NCBI RefSeq assembly: GCF_001424105.1
Contig: NZ_LMQH01000011.1
Coordinates: forward strand, 1,294,273 to 1,358,272
Direction: 5' to 3'
DNA: 64,000 nt
Origin: Chryseobacterium sp. Leaf394
GTDB taxonomy: Bacteria > Bacteroidota > Bacteroidia > Flavobacteriales > Weeksellaceae
Made by a program: the position numbers and the translations under genes. Under the pieces are notes generated by a model. That model was given only the letters and a program-made list of their open reading frames with translations. It did no database searches and was not told the DNA's origin. The stretch's first letter is position 1; every line of letters begins with the position of its first letter. Of this stretch, positions 42,602-51,351 are shown piece by piece.

Positions 42602-45250
42602 GTGAAAAGAAAACTACTTACGATTGCAGCCTTGGCTTTGATGACGACATCAATGGTTCAGGCACAGACAACAATCTTCGGATTGCAGAGTTCATGGAAG
42701 TTTAATGATGCAGATGTTGCGCTTCCTGCAACATGGAAAAATGCCAATTACGATGTTTCTACATGGGCTTCAGGAAACGGACCGCTTGGTTACGGAGATC
42801 CTGTAACAACAGCTTTTGTATCGGGAGTTGATACTGCTTATCTTACTAAAGATTTTACAGTAAATCTAGCCGATTTAACCTCCACTATGGAATTTGGCGT
42901 TAGAAGAGACGACGGAATCGTGGTTTATCTTAACGGCGAAGAAGTAATAAGAGACAATATGCCTGCGGGAGTAATTTCTCACGGAACTTTTTCTTCAACT
43001 ACAGTTGATGGTGCTGCAGAAACGGCAATCAATGTTTTTACTATTCCTAAAAACAAGTTTGTACAGGGAAATAACAGAATTTCTATTGAATTACACAACA
43101 GAAGTGCTGGAAGTTCTGATTTAACGATTGATGCTTATCTAAAAACGATTGTTCCGCCACAGCCATTGGGTTCTGTATTAATTCAGGGTTCATCCTGGAG
43201 CTACAAAGACGACAATCAGCCTCAGGCAGCACAGTGGAAAGATTCCAACTATAATATTGCAGCTTGGACAACAGGAAACGGACCATTAGGTTATGGAGAT
43301 CCGGTAACTACAACAATCAATTCTGGTTTAGCGACTGCTTATTTTGCCAAAGATTTCACAGCCAATTTAGCTGACCTTTCTGCTAATATGGAATTAGGCG
43401 TGATGAGAGACGACGGAATTGTGGTTTATCTGAACGGGCAGGAAGTTGTAAGAGACAATATGCCGACAGGTACTATCACTCACGATACTTTTTCAAGTAC
43501 TATTATTGACGGAGCTGCAGAAAATATCTACAACACGTTTGTAATTCCTAAAAATAAATTTGTACAGGGAACCAACAGAATTGCTATTGAAGTTCATAAC
43601 AGAGATTTGACCAGTTCAGACTTGAGAATGGATGCTTATATTCAAAACTCAACTGTAGTGGCGCCTCCTGTAAGTTGCAACACAGGTACACACATCAGCT
43701 GTTTTACATCTATTATTCCAACAACACAGACTTCAAAGCTTATCATCCCTGCTGAACACAAATATCAGCTGATTTTAAAAGAAGGAGACAGCTATACAGA
43801 AGGCGGAGGATTAGTAGGTGGACAAAATGACTTTACAGCTTATGTAGCTAAAAATAACAGCAGTGTAGACGGATATTTATCTGTAAACCACGAGACCAAT
43901 CCTGGAGGAGTGACGATGGCTGAAGTAAATTACAACCCAACTACAAAACTTTGGCAGTTATCGAGATCAAGAGCGGTAAGTTTTTCTGGTACAAGCTTAG
44001 TGCAGACCATCAGAAACTGTTCAGGAGGAATTACACCATGGGGAACTGTGGTTACGGCAGAAGAATCTGTAACTTCAGCTGATACCAATGCCGACGGTTA
44101 CAAAGATTATGGTTGGCTGGTAGAGATCAATCCTGCAACAGCTCAGGTGATGTCTCATAATACCAACGGCACAAAAGATAAACTGTGGCAAATGGGAATC
44201 ATGAACCACGAAAATGTGGTGGTAAATGATGCAGGAACAGTCGCTTATTATGGTGAAGATGGCGGAACCAACATGGTGTACAAATATGTTTTGGATACTC
44301 CAAATGATCTGACCTCCGGAAACTTATATGTTTTAAAACTGACCAGCGGACTGAGCGGAGGAAATCCTGTAGCAACCACTGGAGAGTGGATTCAGATTCC
44401 AAATAAAACGCAGGCTAACCAAAACAATACGACAGCTTTGGCACAGTCTCTTGGCGGAACTGCGTTCAACGGAGTTGAAGACGTGGAAATCAGTCCTCTT
44501 GACGGTAAGGTTTATTTTACAGCAAAAGGTTTAAACAAAGTGTACAGAATGACAGACAATGGAATGACACTTTCCAACGTAGAAACATTTGTAGGAGGAG
44601 CGTCAACTGTTTATTCTTTCAACACTGCTCAGGGAATTAAAACTGAGGCATGGGGAGACGGAAACGACAACCTTACTTTTGACGAACTGGGAAATCTCTG
44701 GGTTCTTCAGGATGGCGGTAAAAACTATATCTGGGTAATCGGGCCGGACCATACGCAGGCCAATCCAAATGTGAGATTATTTGCTTCAATGCCGGCAGGT
44801 TCGGAGCCTACAGGTCTTACTTTCACACCGGATAAGAAATTTGGTTTCTTCAGTATTCAGCATCCGAACTCAACAATCAGTACAGATATTGATGCAACAG
44901 GAAATACCATCGACTACAGAGGAAAATCCGCAACGGTCGTGGTGGCACTTTCACAATTCTTAGGAAATGCAGGATCTTTGGCAACAAGCGAAGTAATCAA
45001 AGAAACAGAGGTTACCGTAGCACCAAACCCAACTTCAGGAATTGTAAAAATCAATTCTCCAAAAGCACTGAAAAACCTTGAAATCACTGCATACAGCATC
45101 GACGGAAAGATTGTGTTTAAGAAGAAATACAGCGGATCAACAAGTCAGCTTGAATTAGACTTAACTAATGAGCTGAATGTTTCCAGAGTTTTAGTTTTAA
45201 ATATTGAAGCAGAAGGATTCCAGAAGACTGCGAAGATTCTTAAAAAATAA
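42602..45250 (+). CDS. T9SS-exported PhoX-like (DUF839) protein with duplicated N-terminal domain
   Basis: 882 residues from a GTG start; signal peptide ending VQAQ. Residues about 25-190 and 195-355 are two copies of one beta-sandwich module (both contain GNGPLGYGDPVTT, RDDGIVVYLNG and NKFVQG.NRI). Residues about 370-790 resemble PhoX/DUF839 beta-propeller phosphatases (GYLSVNHETNPGG, TAEESV, NHENVVVNDAGTVAYYGEDGG, EPTGLTFTPD). The end (about 805-882, VAPNPTSGIVKIN ... FQKTAKILKK) is a type A T9SS sorting domain. It may be a surface Ca/Fe-dependent phosphatase, but phosphatase activity is inferred only. Confidence 0.85.
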   Translation: MKRKLLTIAALALMTTSMVQAQTTIFGLQSSWKFNDADVALPATWKNANYDVSTWASGNGPLGYGDPVTTAFVSGVDTAYLTKDFTVNLADLTSTMEFGVRRDDGIVVYLNGEEVIRDNMPAGVISHGTFSSTTVDGAAETAINVFTIPKNKFVQGNNRISIELHNRSAGSSDLTIDAYLKTIVPPQPLGSVLIQGSSWSYKDDNQPQAAQWKDSNYNIAAWTTGNGPLGYGDPVTTTINSGLATAYFAKDFTANLADLSANMELGVMRDDGIVVYLNGQEVVRDNMPTGTITHDTFSSTIIDGAAENIYNTFVIPKNKFVQGTNRIAIEVHNRDLTSSDLRMDAYIQNSTVVAPPVSCNTGTHISCFTSIIPTTQTSKLIIPAEHKYQLILKEGDSYTEGGGLVGGQNDFTAYVAKNNSSVDGYLSVNHETNPGGVTMAEVNYNPTTKLWQLSRSRAVSFSGTSLVQTIRNCSGGITPWGTVVTAEESVTSADTNADGYKDYGWLVEINPATAQVMSHNTNGTKDKLWQMGIMNHENVVVNDAGTVAYYGEDGGTNMVYKYVLDTPNDLTSGNLYVLKLTSGLSGGNPVATTGEWIQIPNKTQANQNNTTALAQSLGGTAFNGVEDVEISPLDGKVYFTAKGLNKVYRMTDNGMTLSNVETFVGGASTVYSFNTAQGIKTEAWGDGNDNLTFDELGNLWVLQDGGKNYIWVIGPDHTQANPNVRLFASMPAGSEPTGLTFTPDKKFGFFSIQHPNSTISTDIDATGNTIDYRGKSATVVVALSQFLGNAGSLATSEVIKETEVTVAPNPTSGIVKINSPKALKNLEITAYSIDGKIVFKKKYSGSTSQLELDLTNELNVSRVLVLNIEAEGFQKTAKILKK

Positions 45251-45265
45251 TACTAATTTTTTTAT

Positions 45266-45298
45266 AAGGCTGCCGGATTTTTCCGGTGGCCTTTTTTT
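45266..45298 (+). terminator. Terminator of the PhoX-like gene
   Basis: AAGGCTGCCGGA...TCCGGTGGCCTT stem with a 2-bp internal mismatch, followed by seven T. Confidence 0.8.
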
Positions 45299-45301
45299 AT
45301 T

Positions 45302-46198
45302 ATGAAGAAGCTTTTGGTTGTAATTTCTATATCTTTTTTATCTGAACTGAATGCGCAGATCGATCCTGTAAAATATCCGACATATACAGATATTGACGCA
45401 GCTTTACAATCCAGAGAAACCGTCTACAGCATGAGTTTCAGAGATAAAGGACTTTTCAATTTACCACCTCAGATTTCAAAATTAAATTCAATTTTCTTTC
45501 TGAATCTGATGGCCAATAATTTTGAAAAAATAGATGAGGTTCTTTTTACCTTAAAGGAAATGGAAATTTTATATTTAAATGAAAATAACATTAAATACAT
45601 TCCGGATGAAATTTCAGCATTTCAGAAGCTGAAGACATTCTCAATGAATCTGAATCAGCTGACATCCATTAATCCTGAATTTTCAAAACTTCAGAATCTG
45701 AAAGCCGTACATCTTGAAGCCAATAATTTAAATATTTTTCCACCGGCACTGACCAAAATTTCGGGTTTGGAAGAAATCAATCTTCACAGCAATCAGATCA
45801 GCAGCGTTTCTGATGTTGACCAAATAAAAAATTTGCAGTTTTTAAATCTCTCTTCAAATCAAATCAATGATTTGAATGATTCTGAATTTCCAAAGAAATT
45901 AAAATACCTCGAACTTCAGAAAAATACCATTACGGCAATTCCTGAATCTATTTTAAATTTAAAAAACCTAGAATTTTTAAACATCGGAGAGAACAAAATC
46001 ACGCAAATTTCCCCGAAAATAAAGAATATGAAAAAACTGTCGAGTCTAAATGTCGCCAATAATAATCTGGAATCTCTTCCACAGGAAATTACTAAGTTGA
46101 AAAATTTAAAAACGTTAATTCTCAACGGAAATCCATTGAAAAAAGATGAGGTAGAACACCTCAGAAAAAAAATGCCGGAAACCCAGATCTATTTCTAG
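45302..46198 (+). CDS. Exported leucine-rich-repeat protein
   Basis: 298 residues; signal peptide ending NAQ. From about residue 45 to 290 there are roughly ten LRR units of 22-23 residues with the LxxLxLxxNxLxxIP pattern (EILYLNENNIKYIPDEI, LKAVHLEANNLNIFPPAL, LEFLNIGENKITQISPKI). LRR proteins bind other proteins; partner unknown. No T9SS domain. The ATG follows the terminator stem by only a few bases. Confidence 0.87.
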   Translation: MKKLLVVISISFLSELNAQIDPVKYPTYTDIDAALQSRETVYSMSFRDKGLFNLPPQISKLNSIFFLNLMANNFEKIDEVLFTLKEMEILYLNENNIKYIPDEISAFQKLKTFSMNLNQLTSINPEFSKLQNLKAVHLEANNLNIFPPALTKISGLEEINLHSNQISSVSDVDQIKNLQFLNLSSNQINDLNDSEFPKKLKYLELQKNTITAIPESILNLKNLEFLNIGENKITQISPKIKNMKKLSSLNVANNNLESLPQEITKLKNLKTLILNGNPLKKDEVEHLRKKMPETQIYF

Positions 46199-46199
46199 A

Positions 46200-46523
46200 T
46201 TATCCGCCGACCCTCTTGGTCTTGAAGCCCATTTCTTTAAGGATATCCATTATTTTATCACGGTTATCACCCTGTATGATAATCGTTCCATCCTTTTCAG
46301 AACCACCGATTCCTAAGGTGGTTTTTATTTTTTTTGAGATTTTCTTCAAATCTTCCTCGCTGCCTTCCCAGCCTTCAACTATGGTCACGGGTTTTCCGTT
46401 TCTGCCTTTTTTCTCAAATTTACACACCAAAGGCTCTTTTTGTTTAAAAGCTTCTTCGGGCATTTCAAAATCCTGCTCTTCGTGAGTGGGGAAAAGGTTT
46501 TTCAGTTGGTCTCTTAAATCCAT
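46200..46523 (-). CDS. eIF1/SUI1-family translation factor homologue (YciH-like)
   Basis: 107 residues. KFEKKGRNGKPVTIVEGWEG and the C-terminal IIIQGDNRDKIMDILKEMGF are the SUI1 fold core. Bacterial members (YciH) are thought to affect start-codon fidelity under stress. It converges on the LRR gene with 1 base between stops. A TAATTTTG box ends only 4 bases before the ATG, so the mRNA could be leaderless. Confidence 0.9.
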   Translation of the reverse strand: MDLRDQLKNLFPTHEEQDFEMPEEAFKQKEPLVCKFEKKGRNGKPVTIVEGWEGSEEDLKKISKKIKTTLGIGGSEKDGTIIIQGDNRDKIMDILKEMGFKTKRVGG

Positions 46524-46527
46524 AAGG

Positions 46528-46535
46528 CAAAATTA
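46528..46535 (-). promoter_or_regulatory. -7-like element (TAATTTTG) 4 bases before the eIF1-like ATG
   Basis: An exact TAnnTTTG match; its position predicts a transcript with almost no leader. Confidence 0.45.
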
Positions 46536-46583
46536 AAAAATTCTCTTCAAATAAGAATATAGAATGCTGATTCTAATTAACTG

Positions 46584-47051
46584 CTATTTTCTGTATAAAA
46601 TTTTATCATCTAATACAACAATGTTTCCGCTTGTATTAAAGAGGAAATCATCATAAACTTTTAGTTTATTTTGACTTTTAATAAGTTCATCAGAAGTTTT
46701 ATGGTCAAACCAATTATTTAAAAAAGCATTAATCTCCATGAATTGTGAATTAGATTCTGACTTACTGACAGTGTTTTTTAATGAATCAATCTTCTTTTTA
46801 TCATAAAGCATTTCAGCCTGAATAAAACGATCGGAAGGTCCCGCAAGAATACCTTTAGAATTATCAATATAAATGTGCTGAAATTTAACTTTTTGTGGTT
46901 TGAATTTAGAAACATCTAATATGTTTTGTAAATCAGATAGATTTTCTGATACATTTTCAATTTTATTTGATTTTTTATGATAATTACATGATACAGAGGC
47001 AAAGAGAAATAATGCTGAACTTATAACAATGTATTTTTTAATTTTTATCAT
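46584..47051 (-). CDS. Small lipoprotein, unknown
   Basis: 155 residues; lipobox ASVSC with Cys22. The mature part (KPQKVKFQHIYIDNSKGILAGPSDRFIQAEMLYDKKKID) matches no family I know. It is monocistronic. A perfect 26-bp palindrome lies 4-29 bases upstream of its ATG, so expression is probably tightly regulated. Confidence 0.68.
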   Translation of the reverse strand: MIKIKKYIVISSALFLFASVSCNYHKKSNKIENVSENLSDLQNILDVSKFKPQKVKFQHIYIDNSKGILAGPSDRFIQAEMLYDKKKIDSLKNTVSKSESNSQFMEINAFLNNWFDHKTSDELIKSQNKLKVYDDFLFNTSGNIVVLDDKILYRK

Positions 47052-47054
47052 ACC

Positions 47055-47080
47055 TTAAATTTAGTAATTACTAAATTTAA
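47055..47080. promoter_or_regulatory. Perfect 26-bp palindrome before the lipoprotein gene
   Basis: The half-site TTAAATTTAGTAA is followed directly by its exact reverse complement. Positioned just upstream of the ATG at 47051, it looks like an operator; an RNA hairpin with no loop is less likely. The binding protein is unknown; no regulator gene lies next to it. Confidence 0.6.
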
Positions 47081-47175
47081 TAATATTACAATTAGAAATG
47101 TCTTTAATCTTTAGTTTTAACAGCCATTAATCAAAATTTAAGCACCACAAATTCGGATTTTCATTTATAAATGGA

Positions 47176-47183
47176 TAAATTTG
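47176..47183 (+). promoter_or_regulatory. -7 promoter element (TAAATTTG) for gpmI
   Basis: An exact TAnnTTTG match 21 bases before the ATG. Confidence 0.55.
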
Positions 47184-47204
47184 TTTTGTTAAAATTTTCA
47201 AAGA

Positions 47205-48746
47205 ATGTCAAAAAAAGCAATATTAGCAATCCTTGACGGATGGGGAATCGGTCTGAATCCTGAAGTTTCGGCTATTGAACAGGCCAACACACCGTTTATG
47301 GACAGCTGTTTCCAGAAATTTCCACACACCACGCTTGAAGCCAGCGGTCTTGCCGTAGGTCTTCCTGCAGGACAAATGGGAAATTCTGAAGTAGGTCATA
47401 TGAATTTGGGTGCCGGAAGAGTTGTTTACCAGAATCTGGTGAAACTCAACATGGCTGTAGAAAACGGGACGCTCGGTCACGAACAGGTAATTGTTGACGC
47501 TTTTGATTATGCTAAAAGAGAAAATAAAAGTGTACACTTCATCGGTTTGGTTTCCAATGGTGGCGTGCATTCTCATATCAATCACTTAAAAGGACTTCTG
47601 TCTGCCGCCAAAGATTTTGGTTTAAATGAAAACGTTTACGTTCACGCATTTACGGATGGTCGCGATTGTGATCCGCATTCAGGTTTGGAATTTATCTCAG
47701 AATTGCAGGAGCATATGGCTCAGACCACCGGAAAACTGGCAACGGTTACCGGAAGATATTTTGCAATGGACAGAGACAGAAGATGGGAGCGTGTGAGACT
47801 GGCTTATGATGCAATGTGCTCAGGAATAGGCTTCAGAACTACTGATGCATTGTCAGCAATTCAGGAATCTTATAATGACAATATCACAGACGAATTTATC
47901 AAACCAATCATCCTTACCAAAGAAACACAGATAGGAAATATTGTTCCGGTGGCGAAAATGGTGGATGGCGATGTTGTGATTTGCTTCAATTTCCGTACAG
48001 ACCGCGGTCGCGAGATTACTGAAGTTCTCTGTCAGCACGACTTGCCGGATTACCAGATGAGAAAACTGGATTTATATTATGTTACACTGACCAATTACGA
48101 TAAAACGTATCATAATGTAAAAGTGGTTTTCGATGAAGATGTTTTAAAGGAAACAATGGGTGAAATTCTGGAGAGAAACGGAAAATCACAAATCAGAATT
48201 GCAGAAACGGAGAAATATCCACACGTTACATTTTTCTTTAGCGGTGGAAGGGAAGAAGAATATCAGGGTGAGAGAAGATTGCTTTGCCCAAGCCCGAAAG
48301 ATGTTCCGACCTACGATTTAAAACCTGAAATGTCAGCTTACGATATTACCAATGTTATTTTGCCTGAACTTAAAAATCAATCTGCAGATTTTATCTGTTT
48401 AAATTTTGCAAACACTGATATGGTAGGGCACACCGGAGTTTTTGAAGCCGCTGTAAAAGCTGCCGAAACGGTGGATAAATGTATTGAACAGGTTGCTACA
48501 ACTGCTTACGAAAATGGTTATGCTGTTTTCATCCTGGCAGACCACGGAAATTCTGATGTAATGAGAAATGTCGATGGTTCCCCGAATACACAGCATTCAA
48601 CCAATCTTGTTCCTCTGATTGTGATGGATAAAGATCATGAATGGAAACTCAAAGAAGGAAAACTCGGCGACATAGCTCCAACAATTCTGCACGTGATGGG
48701 TGTGGAGATTCCCGCAATCATGACGGGAGATATTCTTGTGAGTTAG
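47205..48746 (+). CDS. gpmI: 2,3-bisphosphoglycerate-independent phosphoglycerate mutase
   Basis: 513 residues, the family length. Metal and nucleophile motifs: LAILDGWGIG at the start, the phospho-Ser in GNSEVGHMNLGAGR, TDGRDCDPHSG, GRYFAMDRDRRWER, and the C-terminal NFANTDMVGHTG and ADHGNSD metal sites. It interconverts 3- and 2-phosphoglycerate in glycolysis using two Mn2+. Confidence 0.96.
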   Translation: MSKKAILAILDGWGIGLNPEVSAIEQANTPFMDSCFQKFPHTTLEASGLAVGLPAGQMGNSEVGHMNLGAGRVVYQNLVKLNMAVENGTLGHEQVIVDAFDYAKRENKSVHFIGLVSNGGVHSHINHLKGLLSAAKDFGLNENVYVHAFTDGRDCDPHSGLEFISELQEHMAQTTGKLATVTGRYFAMDRDRRWERVRLAYDAMCSGIGFRTTDALSAIQESYNDNITDEFIKPIILTKETQIGNIVPVAKMVDGDVVICFNFRTDRGREITEVLCQHDLPDYQMRKLDLYYVTLTNYDKTYHNVKVVFDEDVLKETMGEILERNGKSQIRIAETEKYPHVTFFFSGGREEEYQGERRLLCPSPKDVPTYDLKPEMSAYDITNVILPELKNQSADFICLNFANTDMVGHTGVFEAAVKAAETVDKCIEQVATTAYENGYAVFILADHGNSDVMRNVDGSPNTQHSTNLVPLIVMDKDHEWKLKEGKLGDIAPTILHVMGVEIPAIMTGDILVS

Positions 48747-48772
48747 AAAAATATACAGCAATATAAATGCAT

Positions 48773-48800
48773 AAAGGCCGTTGTACAAACAGCGGTCTTT
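48773..48800 (+). terminator. Terminator of gpmI
   Basis: AAAGGCCGTTGT and ACAGCGGTCTTT pair with two mismatches/G-U and are followed by TT. Confidence 0.6.
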
Positions 48801-48855
48801 TATGATAATCATCATAACGAACTGTATATTATGTTACAAATAATAAATTAAATCA

Positions 48856-48863
48856 TATCTTTG
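48856..48863 (+). promoter_or_regulatory. -7 promoter element (TATCTTTG) for the desaturase
   Basis: An exact TAnnTTTG match 23 bases before the ATG. Confidence 0.6.
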
Positions 48864-48886
48864 CAACTCAAATAAATCAATTTAGA

Positions 48887-49867
48887 ATGTATCAAAGCTT
48901 GGTAAGGAAAGAAGTAATGGGAATTTTGGAAAAGGAAGTGGGCTCTTTTCTTGATAAATTTTTGACCCCTATCGAAAAAATTTGGCAGCCCTCAGATTAT
49001 CTTCCGGATCCGTCAAGTGCTGATTTTAAATATGATTTAGAAGAAATTCAGACTTTCGCTCGTGAAATGCCTTATGATTTGTTCGTAACGCTTATCGGTG
49101 ACTGTATTACAGAAGAGGCATTGCCTTCTTACGAATCATGGTTGATGAGCGTAGACGGAATTGATCAGGAAAAGAGCGGACCGAGCTGGGCGAGCTGGAT
49201 CAGATCATGGACGGCCGAAGAAAACAGACACGGTGACCTTCTCGGAAAATACCTTTACCTGTGTGGAAGGGTAAATATGAGACAGATGGAAATCACTACC
49301 CAATATCTGATCAGTGATGGTTTTGATATCGGAACAAGTATGGATCCTTACAGAAACTTTGTTTATACAAGTTTTCAGGAAACAGCAACCAACGTTTCGC
49401 ACAGAAGAGTAGGAACTTTGGCAAAACAGACCGGGAACGGAAAGCTGGCGAAGATGTGTGGTGTAATTGCGGCTGATGAAGCAAGACACGCTAAAGCATA
49501 CAAGCATTTTGTTGCAAAAATTTTAGAATTAGATCCGTCGGAAATGATTTTGGCATTTGAAGATATGATGCGTAAAAAAATCGTGATGCCGGCTCACATG
49601 ATGAGACAGTCTGGTCAGGCAGCTGGCGAACTTTGGGGACACTTCTCAGATGCAGCACAGAGATGTATGGTCTACACAGGTCAGGACTACATCAATATTA
49701 TGAAAGATTTGTTGGATGAATGGAAAATTGAGCACATCACAGGACTTACAGAAAAGGCCGAAAAAGCTCAGGAATATTTAATGAAACTTCCGTCAAGACT
49801 TCAGAAAATTACAGACAGAATTTCTACTCCGGATCTGCAGTTTCAGTTTAATTGGGTTAAAAGTTAG
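48887..49867 (+). CDS. Acyl-ACP desaturase (soluble stearoyl-ACP desaturase family)
   Basis: 326 residues, no membrane segments. The diiron ligands appear in WTAEENRHGDLL and ADEARHAKAYKHF, with a further Glu in the TEEALPSYES and FQETATNVSHR segments. It inserts a cis double bond into ACP-bound acyl chains using O2 and ferredoxin, so it adjusts membrane fluidity. It is the plant-type enzyme, common in flavobacteria and actinobacteria. Single transcription unit. Confidence 0.92.
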   Translation: MYQSLVRKEVMGILEKEVGSFLDKFLTPIEKIWQPSDYLPDPSSADFKYDLEEIQTFAREMPYDLFVTLIGDCITEEALPSYESWLMSVDGIDQEKSGPSWASWIRSWTAEENRHGDLLGKYLYLCGRVNMRQMEITTQYLISDGFDIGTSMDPYRNFVYTSFQETATNVSHRRVGTLAKQTGNGKLAKMCGVIAADEARHAKAYKHFVAKILELDPSEMILAFEDMMRKKIVMPAHMMRQSGQAAGELWGHFSDAAQRCMVYTGQDYINIMKDLLDEWKIEHITGLTEKAEKAQEYLMKLPSRLQKITDRISTPDLQFQFNWVKS

Positions 49868-49894
49868 ATTTCGATTTAACAGTTTTTATAAATA

Positions 49895-49925
49895 CAGAGT
49901 GCCGCAGCAATGCAGCACTCTTTTA
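49895..49925 (+). terminator. Terminator of the desaturase gene
   Basis: AGAGTGC...GCACTCT stem with inner GCA/TGC pairs and one mismatch, followed by TTTTATTTT. Confidence 0.8.
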
Positions 49926-49935
49926 TTTTATTTAG

Positions 49936-49943
49936 TATCTTTG
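49936..49943 (+). promoter_or_regulatory. -7 promoter element (TATCTTTG)
   Basis: An exact TAnnTTTG match 23 bases before the ATG at 49967. Confidence 0.6.
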
Positions 49944-49966
49944 CCGAGCTAAATCATACATAAAAG

Positions 49967-50395
49967 ATGAATAATAAAAAAATAGCAGTAGATTTTGACG
50001 GAACAGTAGTGGAAGATGCCTATCCGGCGGTAGGGAAAGCTAAAATTTTTGCTTTTGAAACCTTAAAAAAGTTACAGTCTGAAGGATATAGATTGATTCT
50101 TTGGACGTACCGTCACGGTCCCGCTCTGGAAGATGCCATTGAATTCTGCAGAAAAAACGGTGTAGAATTCTATGCTGTAAACTCAAGTTTTGAAGGTGAG
50201 GTATTTGATTCTGCCACACAATCCAGAAAAATTGATGCTGACTGGTTCATCGACGACAGAAATATCGGCGGTTTTCCGGGCTGGGGAGAAATCTACAATA
50301 TCATCACAGAAAGAATTGAATTCCGTGTAGAAGGAGGCGAAGTCTTAGCCTACTCAAAACTGAAGAGAGAAAAAAAGAAAGGACTTTTCTGGTAA
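49967..50395 (+). CDS. HAD-superfamily hydrolase, BT0820-type
   Basis: 142 residues. The HAD motif I is AVDFDGTVVEDAYP, motif II LILWTYRHG (T) and motif III/IV WFIDDRNIGGFPGW. This small capless type resembles the BT0820 family; substrate unknown. It is followed by a TTTCAAA-type repeat and then map. Confidence 0.82.
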   Translation: MNNKKIAVDFDGTVVEDAYPAVGKAKIFAFETLKKLQSEGYRLILWTYRHGPALEDAIEFCRKNGVEFYAVNSSFEGEVFDSATQSRKIDADWFIDDRNIGGFPGWGEIYNIITERIEFRVEGGEVLAYSKLKREKKKGLFW

Positions 50396-50399
50396 TAAT

Positions 50400-50480
50400 A
50401 ATTTGAAATTTGATGTTTGAAATTTGAGATTATTCTCACTAACAATTTCAAATCTCAAATCTTAAATCTCAAATCTAATT
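50400..50480. repeat. TTTCAAA/TTTGAGA inverted low-complexity tract
   Basis: TTTGAAATTTGAGATT on the left and AATTTCAAATCTCAAAT on the right can pair around CTCACTAAC. It is made of the same heptamers as the 3,646 and 54,974 tracts, and sits directly before the map start. Confidence 0.6.
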
Positions 50481-50481
50481 A

Positions 50482-51291
50482 ATGATTCATTTAAAAAATA
50501 TAGACGAGCTTCGTCTGATGAAAGAAAGCGCAAGACTGGTTTCCAAAACTTTGGGAATGATTGCAAAAGAAATCAAACCAGGAATTACGACGCTTCATTT
50601 AGATAAATTGGCTCACGATTTTATCAAAGATCACGGTGCTGAGCCCGCATTTTTAGGATACGGAGGTTTTCCGTATTCACTTTGTATTTCGCCTAATGAT
50701 CAGGTGGTACACGGTTTTCCGAGCAAAGAAGAAATCAAGGAAGGAGACGTACTTTCTGTAGATTGTGGCGCTATCCTCAACGGTTTTGTAGGAGATCACG
50801 CCTACACTTTTGAAATCGGAGAGGTTGATCCTGAAACCAAAAAATTACTGAAAGTTGCCAAAGAATCTCTGTACAAAGGAATCGAACAGTGTGTGAGAGG
50901 AAAAAGAATCGGAGATATTTCTTATGCCATCCAGAACCACTGTGAAAAACAGGGTTACGGTGTCGTTAAAGAACTGGTGGGTCACGGAGTCGGAAGAAAG
51001 ATGCATGAAGATCCTCAGGTTCCCAACTACGGAAGACAGGGAAGTGGTAAAGTCATTAAAGATGGTTTAACAATCGCCATCGAGCCAATGATTAATCTTG
51101 GAACTGAAAAAGTGAAGTTCCACAGTGATGGCTGGACAGTGACGACTCTTGACAACAAACCTTCTGCCCATTTTGAGCATGATGTTGCGGTAATTAATGG
51201 CAAACCGGTGTTGTTATCGACATTTGAGTATGTTTATGAAGCATTGGGAATTGTGAGTGATGAAGAGAAAGCTTTTCAACTGGATTTTTAA
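50482..51291 (+). CDS. map: Type I methionine aminopeptidase
   Basis: 269 residues. The two metal ions are bound by Asp, Asp, His, Glu and Glu seen in LSVDCGAILNGFVGDHAYTF, GHGVGRKMHEDPQ and IAIEPMI, and FEHDVAV. It removes the initiator Met from nascent proteins and is normally essential. The ATG is 2 bases after a TTTCAAA-type repeat, so the leader of this mRNA would contain that tract. Confidence 0.95.
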   Translation: MIHLKNIDELRLMKESARLVSKTLGMIAKEIKPGITTLHLDKLAHDFIKDHGAEPAFLGYGGFPYSLCISPNDQVVHGFPSKEEIKEGDVLSVDCGAILNGFVGDHAYTFEIGEVDPETKKLLKVAKESLYKGIEQCVRGKRIGDISYAIQNHCEKQGYGVVKELVGHGVGRKMHEDPQVPNYGRQGSGKVIKDGLTIAIEPMINLGTEKVKFHSDGWTVTTLDNKPSAHFEHDVAVINGKPVLLSTFEYVYEALGIVSDEEKAFQLDF

Positions 51292-51351
51292 TTTTCTTTT
51301 AAATTTTCTACCAATATTCCGCTGCTTCGCAGCTTGTAACACAAATACATA

